From Alphaproteobacteria bacterium (GTDB taxonomy: Bacteria > Pseudomonadota > Alphaproteobacteria > UBA9655), in contig JAGONT010000013.1 of assembly GCA_017992885.1 (NCBI GenBank), positions 1 to 58,395 of the forward strand: DNA of 58,395 nucleotides, read 5' to 3'. The stretch's first letter is position 1. Each line of letters opens with the position of its first letter. Below are positions 44,717-53,787 of this stretch, one piece after another. A model generated the notes under the pieces. The model had not been told where the DNA came from and did not search any database. It worked only from the letters and a program-made list of their open reading frames with translations. The position numbers were made by a program, and so were the translations under genes.

Positions 44717-45484
44717 TCAGACGACTTTAAGGTTTTGCTTTTGGCCTTCGACACCTTGCGAACCTCTTGTGAGGCTACTTATGATGCCCCTTAACGTACG
44801 AACTTCTTGTTCAGTTAAGTCAAGCCTCTGAAAAATGTTTCGAATGTTGCGCACCATCTTAGGACGCTTTTTATGGTGACGTAAGAAGCCCGTACGATCA
44901 AGCTCTTCTTCTAAGTGATTAAAAAGATTTGCAAGGTCTTCCCTTGTAGCTAAATGCGTGCGACCTGTTCGTAAAATTTGAGTAGGATAAGAGGACTTTT
45001 GTACAAACCATTCATAGGCAACCACAGCTACTGCATGAGCGATATTGAGAGAGGGAAAGTCAGACTTTGTTGGAATCTTAATGAGAGCTTCGCATAAACT
45101 AATGTCTTCATTGCGAAGCCCACACCTTTCTCCACCAAATAAAACTCCCACCTTTTGTCCCAGCAAAGCTGTTGATGCAAGATCTTGAAGAGCCGGTTTA
45201 GGTGTATAAATAGCTTTAATCATGTTAGGAACACGACTAGAAGTTGCAAAAAGACGATTTAAGTCTTTGATTGCCAAAATAGATGAAGGATATACTTGTG
45301 CATTTTCGAGGATCTTATTAGCACCCGCCGCGAGAGGAACTGCTTCAGGATTAGGCCATCCATCACGAGGTTTTACGAGCCGTAAGTCGGTTAAACCAAA
45401 ATTTAACATTGCCCTAGCAACAGCACCTATGTTTTGGCCGAGCTGGGGCTCAATGAGAATAATCGTTAAAGTATTTTCGTCCAC
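44717..45484 (-). CDS. trmJ: tRNA 2'-O-methyltransferase TrmJ (SPOUT family)
   Basis: Methylates the ribose of tRNA residue 32 by analogy with E. coli TrmJ. 255 residues. The SPOUT motifs ILIEPQLGQNIGAVARAMLNFG (motif 1), VGVLFGGERCGLRNEDI (motif 2) and PTKSDFPSLNIAHAVAVVAYE (motif 3, knot) are intact. The start is GTG at 45484 with GAGG upstream. It follows cysS and gltX on the same strand. Confidence 0.9.
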   Translation of the reverse strand: MDENTLTIILIEPQLGQNIGAVARAMLNFGLTDLRLVKPRDGWPNPEAVPLAAGANKILENAQVYPSSILAIKDLNRLFATSSRVPNMIKAIYTPKPALQDLASTALLGQKVGVLFGGERCGLRNEDISLCEALIKIPTKSDFPSLNIAHAVAVVAYEWFVQKSSYPTQILRTGRTHLATREDLANLFNHLEEELDRTGFLRHHKKRPKMVRNIRNIFQRLDLTEQEVRTLRGIISSLTRGSQGVEGQKQNLKVV

Positions 45485-45495
45485 AAACCCTCAAT

Positions 45496-46857
45496 TTAAT
45501 GTTGTCTCCAAGTGGTTCCCTGAGGATTATCTTCTAAAACAACACCCGCTTTTAGAAGCTCATCACGCACTCGGTCAGCTTCAAGAAAATTCTTTTTTTC
45601 TCTTGCTCGCGTGCGCGCCTCAATAAGCGCTAAAATTGTAGCTTCGTCAATCCCTGTTTTTCCTTTAAACCAACTTTCAACGTCTTGCTGCAAAAGTCCA
45701 AGCAATGCGCCGCTGGCTTTTAGGATAGAAGCTAATTGATTTTTTTCGTTTTCACTCGAAGCTTTATAAAGCTGGGTTGCGAGTTCATGGAGTACAGAAA
45801 TAGCCAATGGAGTATTGAGATCATCTTCAAGGGCCGCTTTAATAGATTTGCAGACCTCACCCCTTTCATTAAGATCTCGTCCTCTTAGGGCGTTATAAAG
45901 TCGATCGAGACTTTGGCGGTTTTGGAGGATGATCTGATCATTCCAATCCAAAGGCTGACGATAATGAGAAGACAAAAGAATGAAGCGTATCAGTTCTCCA
46001 GGCATAGTTGTTAATAGATGATGAACGGTAATAAAGTTTCTCAAAGACTTAGACATTTTTTCACCATTTACGGTTAGCATGCCATTATGAAGCCAAGTAC
46101 GAGCAAAGGTTTGAGGCCCGAAACAAGCCTGACTTTGAGTTATTTCATTTTCATGATGAGGAAAAATTAAGTCTTGTCCTCCTCCGTGGATGTCAAACGT
46201 TTCTCCTAAATATTTTAGAGACATAGCCGAACATTCAATATGCCAGCCAGGGCGTCCTCGCCCCCAAGGACTTTCCCATCCTGGAACACTCTTTTCAGAG
46301 GGTTTCCAGAGTATAAAATCTTCTGGATTTTTTTTGTAAGAGGCAACCTCAACTCGGGCCCCGGCAATCATTTCTTCTTGATTACAGCGAGAGAGCTGCC
46401 CATAATTAGAAAAATTCTTGACGGAAAAAAGAACATGAGAGGCACTCTCATAAGCGTAACCTTTATCAAGAAGGATTTTAATTAATGAGATCATTTCATC
46501 AATGTGTTCAGTCGCTAAGGGTTCGACATCAGGAGGAATATTTCCTAGAGCCTTCATGTCTTGGTGAAAATCATGAGTCATTCTTTGAGTCAAATCATAA
46601 ATCTTTTCCTGATTTTCAATCGCCGAATTGATGATTTTATCATCAACATCTGTAATATTGCGTACGTAGGTAACCTTTGGGTAAAGGCTGCGTAAAAGCC
46701 GGCTTAAAACATCAAATATGACATATGGTCTAGCATTTCCAATGTGAGCAAAATCATAGACCGTTGGACCACAGACATAAAGGCGGACATTCTTAGAGGT
46801 CAACGGCGTAAAGAGCTCTTTTTGGCGTGTTAAGGTATTATAGAGTATCAATGGCAT
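45496..46857 (-). CDS. cysS: Cysteine--tRNA ligase
   Basis: Class I aminoacyl-tRNA synthetase, 453 residues. The zinc Cys and HIGH signature lie in YVCGPTVYDFAHIGNARPY; KMSKSLRNF is the KMSKS loop. Further family blocks include YVRNITDVDDKI, WHIECSAMS and HGGGQDLIFPHHENE. It starts only four bases after gltX, so the two are likely co-transcribed. Confidence 0.97.
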   Translation of the reverse strand: MPLILYNTLTRQKELFTPLTSKNVRLYVCGPTVYDFAHIGNARPYVIFDVLSRLLRSLYPKVTYVRNITDVDDKIINSAIENQEKIYDLTQRMTHDFHQDMKALGNIPPDVEPLATEHIDEMISLIKILLDKGYAYESASHVLFSVKNFSNYGQLSRCNQEEMIAGARVEVASYKKNPEDFILWKPSEKSVPGWESPWGRGRPGWHIECSAMSLKYLGETFDIHGGGQDLIFPHHENEITQSQACFGPQTFARTWLHNGMLTVNGEKMSKSLRNFITVHHLLTTMPGELIRFILLSSHYRQPLDWNDQIILQNRQSLDRLYNALRGRDLNERGEVCKSIKAALEDDLNTPLAISVLHELATQLYKASSENEKNQLASILKASGALLGLLQQDVESWFKGKTGIDEATILALIEARTRAREKKNFLEADRVRDELLKAGVVLEDNPQGTTWRQH

Positions 46858-46861
46858 TTTT

Positions 46862-48205
46862 TTAATTTCTAGCTGTTTGGAGTCGATGAAGAACTTTTGA
46901 TCGACCCATCAAGAGAATCAGGTCTTTTAGCTCAGGGCCATGCTCTTGACCCGTTAGAGCTTGCCTGATGGGCATAAATAGTTTTTTCCCTTGAAGTTCT
47001 GTCACGGCTTTAACTTCATTCATCCATGTTTTAAAAGTACTTTCGTCCCAAGGGGTGGGAGGTAAATAGTGCTCAGCAATTTCTAATAGGCTTTTATTTT
47101 CCTCACGAAAAGATCGATGGCCATAACAAATGCTCCACCATTCCTTAACATCTTGAAACTTGATAATATTTTTCTGGATAAGACTCCAAAATTCAGGGGG
47201 TACTTCTCCCATGTTCATTGCTGCAAATCGTGGGCGCACTTGATCAAAGGAAAACATTTGAAGTGTTTTTATATTTATGCTCCATAAATCTTCTGGATCA
47301 AGCTTAGGTGTTGATCTGCTAAACTTGTGAATAGAAAACTCGTTTAAAATTCCCTTCAGACTTAGATGGGGAGTTATAGGGTCTGAAGTCCCTAGCTTTG
47401 CTAAAAGACTATTGATCGACATAGGTTCAAGACCCTCTTCGCGAAATTGCATTACACTAAGGCTTCCCGATCGTTTGGACAGGCCTTCGCCTTTGCGGCC
47501 AGAGATAAGGGCAAGATGCCCAAATTGTATGGGGTGAGGCTTTCCCTGAAGGGCTTCCATGATTTGAATCTGTATAGCTGTATTGGTGACATGATCTTCT
47601 CCCCGAATGATATGAGTAATATTCATCTCTAAATCATCTATAGCTGTTGCAAAAGTAAAGAGAGGGGAGCCATCTTCTCGAATGACGACGGGATCACTTA
47701 AAAGGTCACCTTGAAAAGTAACTTCCCCACGAATGAGATCGTTCCAACGAATGGTGCCCTTTTCCATTTTGAATCGCCAATGGGGTTTTCGACCTTCTGT
47801 CTGATATTTTGCGATTTGAGCTGGTGTTAACGAAAGAGCCACTCTATTGTAATGAGGAGGTTTTCCCGAAGAAAGTTGTATTTTTTTCTGTAAATCCAAT
47901 TCTTCTGATGTTTCGTAACAAGCGTAAATTTTCCCTTGAGCTTTTAAGTTGTCTGCCATCTCGGCATAAAGTACAAGGCGGTCTGATTGCTTAACCAGCT
48001 CATCATATGTAAGACCTAGCCACTGTAAATCTTCTTGAATTTGATCAACGTATTTTTGTTGAGATCTCTCTAAATCTGTATCATCGAGTCGTAAAACAAA
48101 AGATCCGCCACAAGCGCGTGCATAGAGCCAGTTGGTAAGGGCCGTTCTGACATTTCCTAAATGGAGATACCCGGTAGGAGAAGGAGCGAATCGTAATTTT
48201 GTCAT
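46862..48205 (-). CDS. gltX: Glutamate--tRNA ligase
   Basis: Class I synthetase, 447 residues. The HIGH-type motif is PSPTGYLHLGNVRTAL and the KMSKS-type motif is GLSKRSGS. Alphaproteobacteria often have two GltX copies, one charging tRNA-Gln with Glu for GatCAB. This one, with the GLSKRSGS form, could be either; I cannot tell. Its start is at 48205, immediately beside a 22-bp sequence that is duplicated upstream of the second beta-barrel gene. Confidence 0.95.
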   Translation of the reverse strand: MTKLRFAPSPTGYLHLGNVRTALTNWLYARACGGSFVLRLDDTDLERSQQKYVDQIQEDLQWLGLTYDELVKQSDRLVLYAEMADNLKAQGKIYACYETSEELDLQKKIQLSSGKPPHYNRVALSLTPAQIAKYQTEGRKPHWRFKMEKGTIRWNDLIRGEVTFQGDLLSDPVVIREDGSPLFTFATAIDDLEMNITHIIRGEDHVTNTAIQIQIMEALQGKPHPIQFGHLALISGRKGEGLSKRSGSLSVMQFREEGLEPMSINSLLAKLGTSDPITPHLSLKGILNEFSIHKFSRSTPKLDPEDLWSINIKTLQMFSFDQVRPRFAAMNMGEVPPEFWSLIQKNIIKFQDVKEWWSICYGHRSFREENKSLLEIAEHYLPPTPWDESTFKTWMNEVKAVTELQGKKLFMPIRQALTGQEHGPELKDLILLMGRSKVLHRLQTARN

Positions 48206-48206
48206 C

Positions 48207-48228
48207 GTTGTATCTTTGCAACTTTCTA
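48207..48228 (+). repeat. 22-bp direct repeat upstream of the first beta-barrel gene (copy 1)
   Basis: The sequence beginning GTTGTATCTTTGCAAC is identical at 49384-49405, ahead of the second paralogue. Both are followed within 30 bases by a GTTAATTTTT(A/T)AT stretch. It lies directly next to the gltX start codon. This is a probable shared promoter or leader element. Confidence 0.85.
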
Positions 48229-48319
48229 AAAAAAATTTTCAAACATGGTTAATTTTTAATGCAGTTTACTCACATCAAGTTAATCATAACTTAAATAACA
48301 TTTAAAAAAAGAGGCAAAA

Positions 48320-49084
48320 ATGAAAAACTTTCTTTTATTCTTCGTTGCAGTCATACAAATGCTATATGGAAGTGCATGCGCACAAATGAATACACCACCC
48401 GTTTGTAATGAATGTCCAAAAGCTTTCCAAGGTTTTAATGTGGGGGCTAACATAGGCTATGGTGTAGGGGGCACTACAACTAAAGTTAAGAGATTTGGAA
48501 CGACCATAATAAACAATGTTTTAGTCACTCAGGGTTCTCAGGCAAGTAATCGTGTTGATGTAAGAGGCGTTGATGGGGGCTTAAGTATTGGTTATCTTCA
48601 TCGGTTTTGCAACTTTGTCTCAGGTATCGACTTTACAGCAAATTGGGTAGGGTCAAACACATCAGCAAAAAGTGTTTCAATGACGACAGCAAATGGCGCC
48701 AACATAGCTGGATCAGTTACGGCCAGAGCTTCTTATAAGGTACGTTTAGAAAATTCACTCCAACTTGCTGCGAAACTGGGTTGGGCCATTGATCGCACGC
48801 TCCCCTTTATAAAATTAGGATGGGATAATTCTCAGTGGCAAATTTCAGGCAACGCAGTTTTAGGGAATAACAGCCTTACTCGTGCTTCAAAAGATAAGCG
48901 GTTTAATGCTTTTCTTTGGGGTGTGGGCGTAGATTTTCTTATGACAAGAAATTTTACGCTTGGTCTTGAATATACGGGAACAGTCGCAGGGAGTAAAAAT
49001 ATCATCAAGATTAATGATGCTGCAGTTTCCTTAAAACCACAATATAATAAATTTGCTTTAACAGTTAAGTACATTTTTAGCTAA
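48320..49084 (+). CDS. Outer-membrane beta-barrel protein (Omp25/OmpA-like), paralogue 1
   Basis: 254 residues with a Sec signal peptide, then a mature domain starting with a Cys-containing NECPKAFQGFNVGANIGYGVG segment. Alternating aromatic/hydrophobic strands and a terminal KYIFS suggest an eight-stranded barrel ending in an outer-membrane insertion signal. It is clearly a paralogue of the next gene: the CPKAFQGF, GVDGG, GLEYTGT and PQYNKFALT segments are shared. Surface-exposed loops are likely to meet the host (inference). Confidence 0.85.
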   Translation: MKNFLLFFVAVIQMLYGSACAQMNTPPVCNECPKAFQGFNVGANIGYGVGGTTTKVKRFGTTIINNVLVTQGSQASNRVDVRGVDGGLSIGYLHRFCNFVSGIDFTANWVGSNTSAKSVSMTTANGANIAGSVTARASYKVRLENSLQLAAKLGWAIDRTLPFIKLGWDNSQWQISGNAVLGNNSLTRASKDKRFNAFLWGVGVDFLMTRNFTLGLEYTGTVAGSKNIIKINDAAVSLKPQYNKFALTVKYIFS

Positions 49085-49496
49085 AAAGTGACAGACGCAT
49101 TTGGGAAAAGAGAGAGCTTTTTAAGGAATTTAGTAGGATAAAACTTACAAATGCTCTCTCCTAAGTATTAACGATTGAAAGATCTTAGGGTCGCTGGACT
49201 GCCCCCTGGTGTTTTTTTCTTAAAGAAATATTATTTGAGATACCACAGGTGTAAACCCATGAGGTTTCGTCATCTGATTTTTTACACGTTCATCAGGGTA
49301 CAAAAGGCGAAGCAAGTGGAAAAGAGTTGTTCTTCCGTTTTCTATCATTAAAGAGTTTGGGAGAAAGATAGATGCAAGCGTATGTTGTATCTTTGCAACT
49401 TTCTAGAAGATTTTGTTAAAAAAGTGTTAATTTTTTATCTTCTACACATAAAGCATGTTATTCGTTCTGTGAAAACGTTCAAGAAAGGATATGAAC
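49085..49496. other. Gap between the beta-barrel paralogues, holding upstream repeat copy 2
   Basis: Around 410 nt. It contains a distant inverted repeat GAGAGAGC/GCTCTCTC (49110, 49153) with a 35-nt loop, too loose for a terminator. It also has the 22-bp repeat at 49384 and the AAGGA ribosome binding site of the second gene. No gene is seen. Confidence 0.5.
49384..49405 (+). repeat. 22-bp direct repeat upstream of the second beta-barrel gene (copy 2)
   Basis: Identical to 48207-48228. It lies 91 bases upstream of the ATG at 49497; copy 1 lies 91 bases upstream of the ATG at 48320. The same distance in both supports a duplicated promoter. Confidence 0.85.
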
Positions 49497-50240
49497 ATGA
49501 AAAAGATTTCTTTAGTTGCACTTCTCTTAGCTACGGCAGGTAGTGCTGCCTTTGCAGAAACACTCGTCCCTGGTTGTCCAAAAGCTTTCCAAGGTTTTCA
49601 CCTTGGCGGTAACATCGGTTATGGTGTTGGCGTAGCAAATCAAAAGTTTTTTGGAACGACTGGCACTGTACAGTCTGGTTCTAAGAATAATCTAGGTATC
49701 AAAGGTGTTGACGGTGGTATTGGTGTTGGCTATACGCATCGTTTAGGCAACTGGGCTCTCGGTCTTGCTTTTGATGCAAACTGGGCAAATTCAAAGGGTC
49801 AACTTACTACAGCATTTGATGCAGATGCAGCTGCTGCTAACAGTGTACAGGGTGTAAGGACTCTTAAAGGACGTTTGAAAAATGCTCTCCAGCTTTATGC
49901 TCGTACGGGTTATGTCATTGGTGGGCAAGTAATGCCATTCATCGGCCTTGGTTGGGATAATGCCAGTTGGAACCAAAGCGTTAGACAAACGCAAACAGAC
50001 GCAGCAGGCGTTCCACACGATTTCTCACAAAGCAGAAGCAAGCGCCTTAATGGTTTCATGTGGAAGCTTGGAGTCGATTTCTTGGCAACCAAACATGTTG
50101 TTCTTGGCTTTGAATACACAGGAACAATTTATGGGAAAAAGACATTTGCAGGAGTTGATGCAGTTAATGGACAGACCATTGCTGCATCTTTCAGACCACA
50201 ATACAACAAATTTGCTTTGACAGCTAAAATTGTCTACTAA
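49497..50240 (+). CDS. Outer-membrane beta-barrel protein (Omp25/OmpA-like), paralogue 2
   Basis: 247 residues with a Sec signal peptide (SAAFAE cleavage). The mature domain starts GCPKAFQGFHLGGNIGYGVG and ends in TAKIVY, whose terminal aromatic is the outer-membrane insertion mark. Strand pattern and conserved blocks match the previous gene, with sequence differences concentrated in loops. ATG 49497 has AGGA seven bases upstream. A strong terminator follows, so the gene is likely expressed by itself. Confidence 0.88.
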   Translation: MKKISLVALLLATAGSAAFAETLVPGCPKAFQGFHLGGNIGYGVGVANQKFFGTTGTVQSGSKNNLGIKGVDGGIGVGYTHRLGNWALGLAFDANWANSKGQLTTAFDADAAAANSVQGVRTLKGRLKNALQLYARTGYVIGGQVMPFIGLGWDNASWNQSVRQTQTDAAGVPHDFSQSRSKRLNGFMWKLGVDFLATKHVVLGFEYTGTIYGKKTFAGVDAVNGQTIAASFRPQYNKFALTAKIVY

Positions 50241-50592
50241 TATATTGTTGTTGTAAAACTTATTCTTATGAAAACCCCTGCCCTATGGCAGGGGTTTTTA
50301 CTTTATAAATCTATAAAAAATTTTAAGATTATAGACTGAATTATAAAAATAAATTCTCATTTAAGTTATCTTTCTACCCTTAGTTTTAACTCTTATGCTT
50401 CCTCAAAGCCCAACAAACTTTACCATAAAATCAGCAGCAGCTTCTTTGAGTTGAAGGCATTTTGGTGTATGCTTAATGATTAAACAAAAGCCATCTTATA
50501 TATGGTGGAAATGAATGGCTTAGCAGGGAGTTTGTGAAGAGGACGAGAACCTTAAACTGGCCTGTATGCTTTTCGTATAAAGAAAGAGAATA
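50241..50592. other. Intergenic between beta-barrel 2 and the tricorn gene
   Basis: About 350 nt. The terminator at 50271-50299 is the only clear element; the remainder is AT-rich and should hold the tricorn gene promoter. Confidence 0.5.
50271..50299 (+). terminator. Rho-independent terminator of beta-barrel paralogue 2
   Basis: AAAACCCCTGCC (50271-50282) pairs with GGCAGGGGTTTT (50287-50298), loop CTAT, with the T-run continuing. It lies 30 nt after the stop codon. Confidence 0.92.
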
Positions 50593-53500
50593 ATGATGAA
50601 AAGAGAAGGATATTATCGTAATCCAACGGTTTGGAAAGATAAGATTGCTTTTGTAGCTGATGACGATTTGTGGCTTGCTCCGCTTGCAGGAGGAAAGGCG
50701 GAACGGCTTACGGCTGGGACTGGGGAAGCGAATGATCCTATGTTTTCTCCTGATGGTCAATGGATTGCCTTTACAGGTACAAATGAAGGGCACTCTGAAG
50801 TTTATGTTATGCCATCAATAGGTGGAGAGGCTCAACGTCTTTCTTATATTGCTGAAGGATCCATGGTCGTTGGGTGGAGTGCTAATAATGAGATTATTTT
50901 TTCTTCAAGCAAGAATCATCCTTTCCGCGTCCGTTCTCTCTATAAAGCAAATTTTAAGACAGGCGCTATAGAAAAAATTCCCTGCGGGCCCGCGAACTTT
51001 ATTTCTTTTAATGCTCAGGGAAAGCAAGTTGTTATTCAACGCCATGGTCATGGGTACGTATCATGGAAGCGATATCGTGGGGGGACTGCTGGAGAGCTTT
51101 GGATTGATCACAAAGGAAATGGAGAGTTTCAAAAGCTCATTGAAATTAAAGGTAATGCTTTGCGCCCTTTGTGGATTCAGCAGCGTATTTATTTTATTAG
51201 TGATCATCAGGGACATGGAAATGTTTATTCATGTACATCAGAAGGGACAGATCTTAAACGTCATACATCCCACGAGGATTATTTTGTTCGAGGATTAAGC
51301 CATGAGGGTAAGACTTGTGTGTACACGGCGGGAGGAGACCTTTTTAGACTTTCTTTAGAGACTCAATCCTCTCAAAAGATTGAGATTGAGTTTCCCTCTT
51401 CATTTTCTCAACGGGCCCGGAAGTTCGTTAATGCATCTGCGTATCTTTCTGCGTATTCCTTGAATAAAAAAGGATCCCATCTTGCGACCATTATAAGAGG
51501 AAGGCCTTTCTCTTTCGCTAATTGGGAAGGGGCTGTTCATCAATTTGGTGAGAAAGATGGTATCCGCTATAAGCATATTCAATGGCTGCATGATAATAAT
51601 CGCTTGTTAATTGTGAGTGATCAAGAAGGAGAAGATCGTCTCGAAGTTCATGAATTATTTCCTCTTAAATCTCCCAAAATCCTTAAGAAAATGGATTTGG
51701 GTCGAATTTTGTCCCTCAAAACGTCGCCAACCCAAGATGAAGCTGTTCTTGTTAATCATCGTTGTGAACTTTTTCATGTTAATTTAAAGACACAAAAACT
51801 CCATCTTATTGATAAAAGCACCTTTGGCGATATCAGCGGATTGGATTGGTCTCCTGATGGAAAATGGATTGTTTATGATTATCCTTTAACGGATCGCTTA
51901 AGAGCCATAAAACTCTGTGAAATAAAAAGTTTTAAGACCTATGTGATTACCCGCCCACTTTTAGAAGATTTTCAACCCAGCTTTGATCCTGAAGGAAAAT
52001 ATATCTACTTTCTTTCAAAACGTACCTATTCCCCTTGTCCAGATAATCTTCAATTTGAAATGGGTTTTCCAAAAGGAGTAAAACCCTATCTTATTTTGCT
52101 TGATGAGTCCTTAACATCTCCATTTATTCCACAGCCAAAAGTTGAGGATAAAAAGCTAAAAGAAGCAAAGAAGCCAGAGGACGTTAAAAACATTAAAATT
52201 GACCTCACGAAAATTGAAGAGCGTATTCTCGAATTTCCAGTTGCAGAGGGGGATTATGCTTTCATTCGAGGAATTCCTGGCAAAGCACTCTACTTATCTC
52301 GTCACCTTCATAGTTCTGCAGATGAGGAAGAAGATCCCACGACACGAGGAAATTTAGAATGCTATGATTTTGCAATGAAAAAGGAAGAAACGCTTATCCC
52401 AAAAATTTCTTTTTATTCTCTTTCAGGGGATTCTCAGTGGCTTTGTTACTATGGAGCTAAACGGTTGAGAGTCGTTAAAGCAGGAGAAAAACCTCAAGAT
52501 AATGATTCTTCATATCGTAAAGGAGGCTGGATTGAGTTGAATCGAGTTAAGGTTTCTGTCAATCCTCCTCAAGAATGGGCGCAGATTTTTGATGAAGTGT
52601 GGCGCCTACAAAAGGACTTTTTTTGGACGGAAGATATGTCAAAAGTGGATTGGCAAGGTATTTATAAACGGTACCGTCCCCTTTTAGATCGCCTCGCAAC
52701 ACGCGGGGAGCTTACGGATCTTATTGCAGAAATGCATGGCGAGTTGGGGACGTCTCATGCCTATGTTTTTGGCGGAGATTTACGTTATCCTCCCCAGTAT
52801 CCTCTCGGAGACTTAGGCGCAGATCTTACGTATGACAAGGTTGAGAAAGCGTATCGTATTTCTAACATTGCAAAAGGAGACTTGTGGAGGCCTTCTCAAA
52901 CGTCTCCATTGAGGTCTCCTGGGTTGGGGATTCGTGAGGGAGATGTGTTGCTAGCCATTAATGGTCAAAAATTAGATGAGATAACATCTCCAGAAAAATT
53001 GCTTGTTAATCAAGCGGGTAATGTTGTTTCCCTGTTGATAAAAGGAGAGAAGAAAAAATCGCAAGACGTTTTTGTAACGACGTTAATTTCGCAGACTCCA
53101 GCACGCTATCGGGATTGGGTTGAAAAAAACAGAGCGTACGTGCATGAGAAAACCAAGGGTCGTGTGGGGTATATTCACGTTCCTGATATGAAATCCCAGG
53201 GATTTGCCGAATTTCATCGAGGCTTTTTAGCAGAATTGAATAGAGACGGTCTTGTGGTAGATATTCGCTACAATGGAGGGGGAAACGTGTCATCTCTTCT
53301 TCTAGAAAAGCTTAGTCGAAAACGTTTAGGGTATGATCAGAGTCGTTGGTGGGGAGCTATGCCTTATCCTTTTGAGTCCCCCATGGGGCCTATGGTTGCA
53401 TTGATCAATGAGTATGCTGGATCAGATGGAGATATTTTCTCTCATAGCTTTAAAATGCTTAAACTGGGGCCTCTCATTGGCAAGAGAACGTGGGGTGGAG

Positions 53501-53781
53501 TGATTGGAATGTGGCTTCGCCACGGTCTCGTAGATGGAGGTTCAACCACACAACCAGAATTTTCTTTTTGGTTCCATGATGTGGGATGGAGCGTAGAAAA
53601 CTATGGCGTTGACCCTGACATTGAAGTTGAAATTACCCCTCAAGAGTATGAAAAAGGTGTTGATCCTCAGCTTGATCGTGGAATTGAGGAAGTTCTCACT
53701 ATTTTGAAAGCTTCTCCTGCTCTAAAGCCGTTTACAACAGAGCGGCCAAACCTAGCGCCCCCTAAACTTGAGGACGCATAG
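50593..53781 (+). CDS. Tricorn protease homologue (S41 family)
   Basis: 1062 residues, close to full tricorn size. A TolB-like beta-propeller region occupies the first 500 or so residues (repeated FSPDGQWIAF-type blades), then a second propeller remnant, a PDZ domain (about 760-850) and a C-terminal S41 core. Catalytic residues of archaeal tricorn are present: Ser-His in GTSHAYVFGG, the nucleophile in EYAGSDGDIF (Ser944) and Glu in VENYGVDPD. No signal peptide is seen, so it is cytoplasmic and likely degrades peptides released by other proteases. It ends six bases before the convergent nuclease gene. Confidence 0.93.
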   Translation: MMKREGYYRNPTVWKDKIAFVADDDLWLAPLAGGKAERLTAGTGEANDPMFSPDGQWIAFTGTNEGHSEVYVMPSIGGEAQRLSYIAEGSMVVGWSANNEIIFSSSKNHPFRVRSLYKANFKTGAIEKIPCGPANFISFNAQGKQVVIQRHGHGYVSWKRYRGGTAGELWIDHKGNGEFQKLIEIKGNALRPLWIQQRIYFISDHQGHGNVYSCTSEGTDLKRHTSHEDYFVRGLSHEGKTCVYTAGGDLFRLSLETQSSQKIEIEFPSSFSQRARKFVNASAYLSAYSLNKKGSHLATIIRGRPFSFANWEGAVHQFGEKDGIRYKHIQWLHDNNRLLIVSDQEGEDRLEVHELFPLKSPKILKKMDLGRILSLKTSPTQDEAVLVNHRCELFHVNLKTQKLHLIDKSTFGDISGLDWSPDGKWIVYDYPLTDRLRAIKLCEIKSFKTYVITRPLLEDFQPSFDPEGKYIYFLSKRTYSPCPDNLQFEMGFPKGVKPYLILLDESLTSPFIPQPKVEDKKLKEAKKPEDVKNIKIDLTKIEERILEFPVAEGDYAFIRGIPGKALYLSRHLHSSADEEEDPTTRGNLECYDFAMKKEETLIPKISFYSLSGDSQWLCYYGAKRLRVVKAGEKPQDNDSSYRKGGWIELNRVKVSVNPPQEWAQIFDEVWRLQKDFFWTEDMSKVDWQGIYKRYRPLLDRLATRGELTDLIAEMHGELGTSHAYVFGGDLRYPPQYPLGDLGADLTYDKVEKAYRISNIAKGDLWRPSQTSPLRSPGLGIREGDVLLAINGQKLDEITSPEKLLVNQAGNVVSLLIKGEKKKSQDVFVTTLISQTPARYRDWVEKNRAYVHEKTKGRVGYIHVPDMKSQGFAEFHRGFLAELNRDGLVVDIRYNGGGNVSSLLLEKLSRKRLGYDQSRWWGAMPYPFESPMGPMVALINEYAGSDGDIFSHSFKMLKLGPLIGKRTWGGVIGMWLRHGLVDGGSTTQPEFSFWFHDVGWSVENYGVDPDIEVEITPQEYEKGVDPQLDRGIEEVLTILKASPALKPFTTERPNLAPPKLEDA

Positions 53782-53787
53782 AGAGAT

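Noticed and set aside
48280..48294. TTAA-N7-TTAA, the CtrA binding pattern, upstream of the first beta-barrel gene
   Set aside because: Tempting because divL is in the window, but in DNA this AT-rich several such matches are expected by chance; not called as a site.
49110..49160. GAGAGAGC/GCTCTCTC inverted repeat after the first beta-barrel gene
   Set aside because: The 35-nt loop and lack of a T-run make it a poor terminator; likely incidental.
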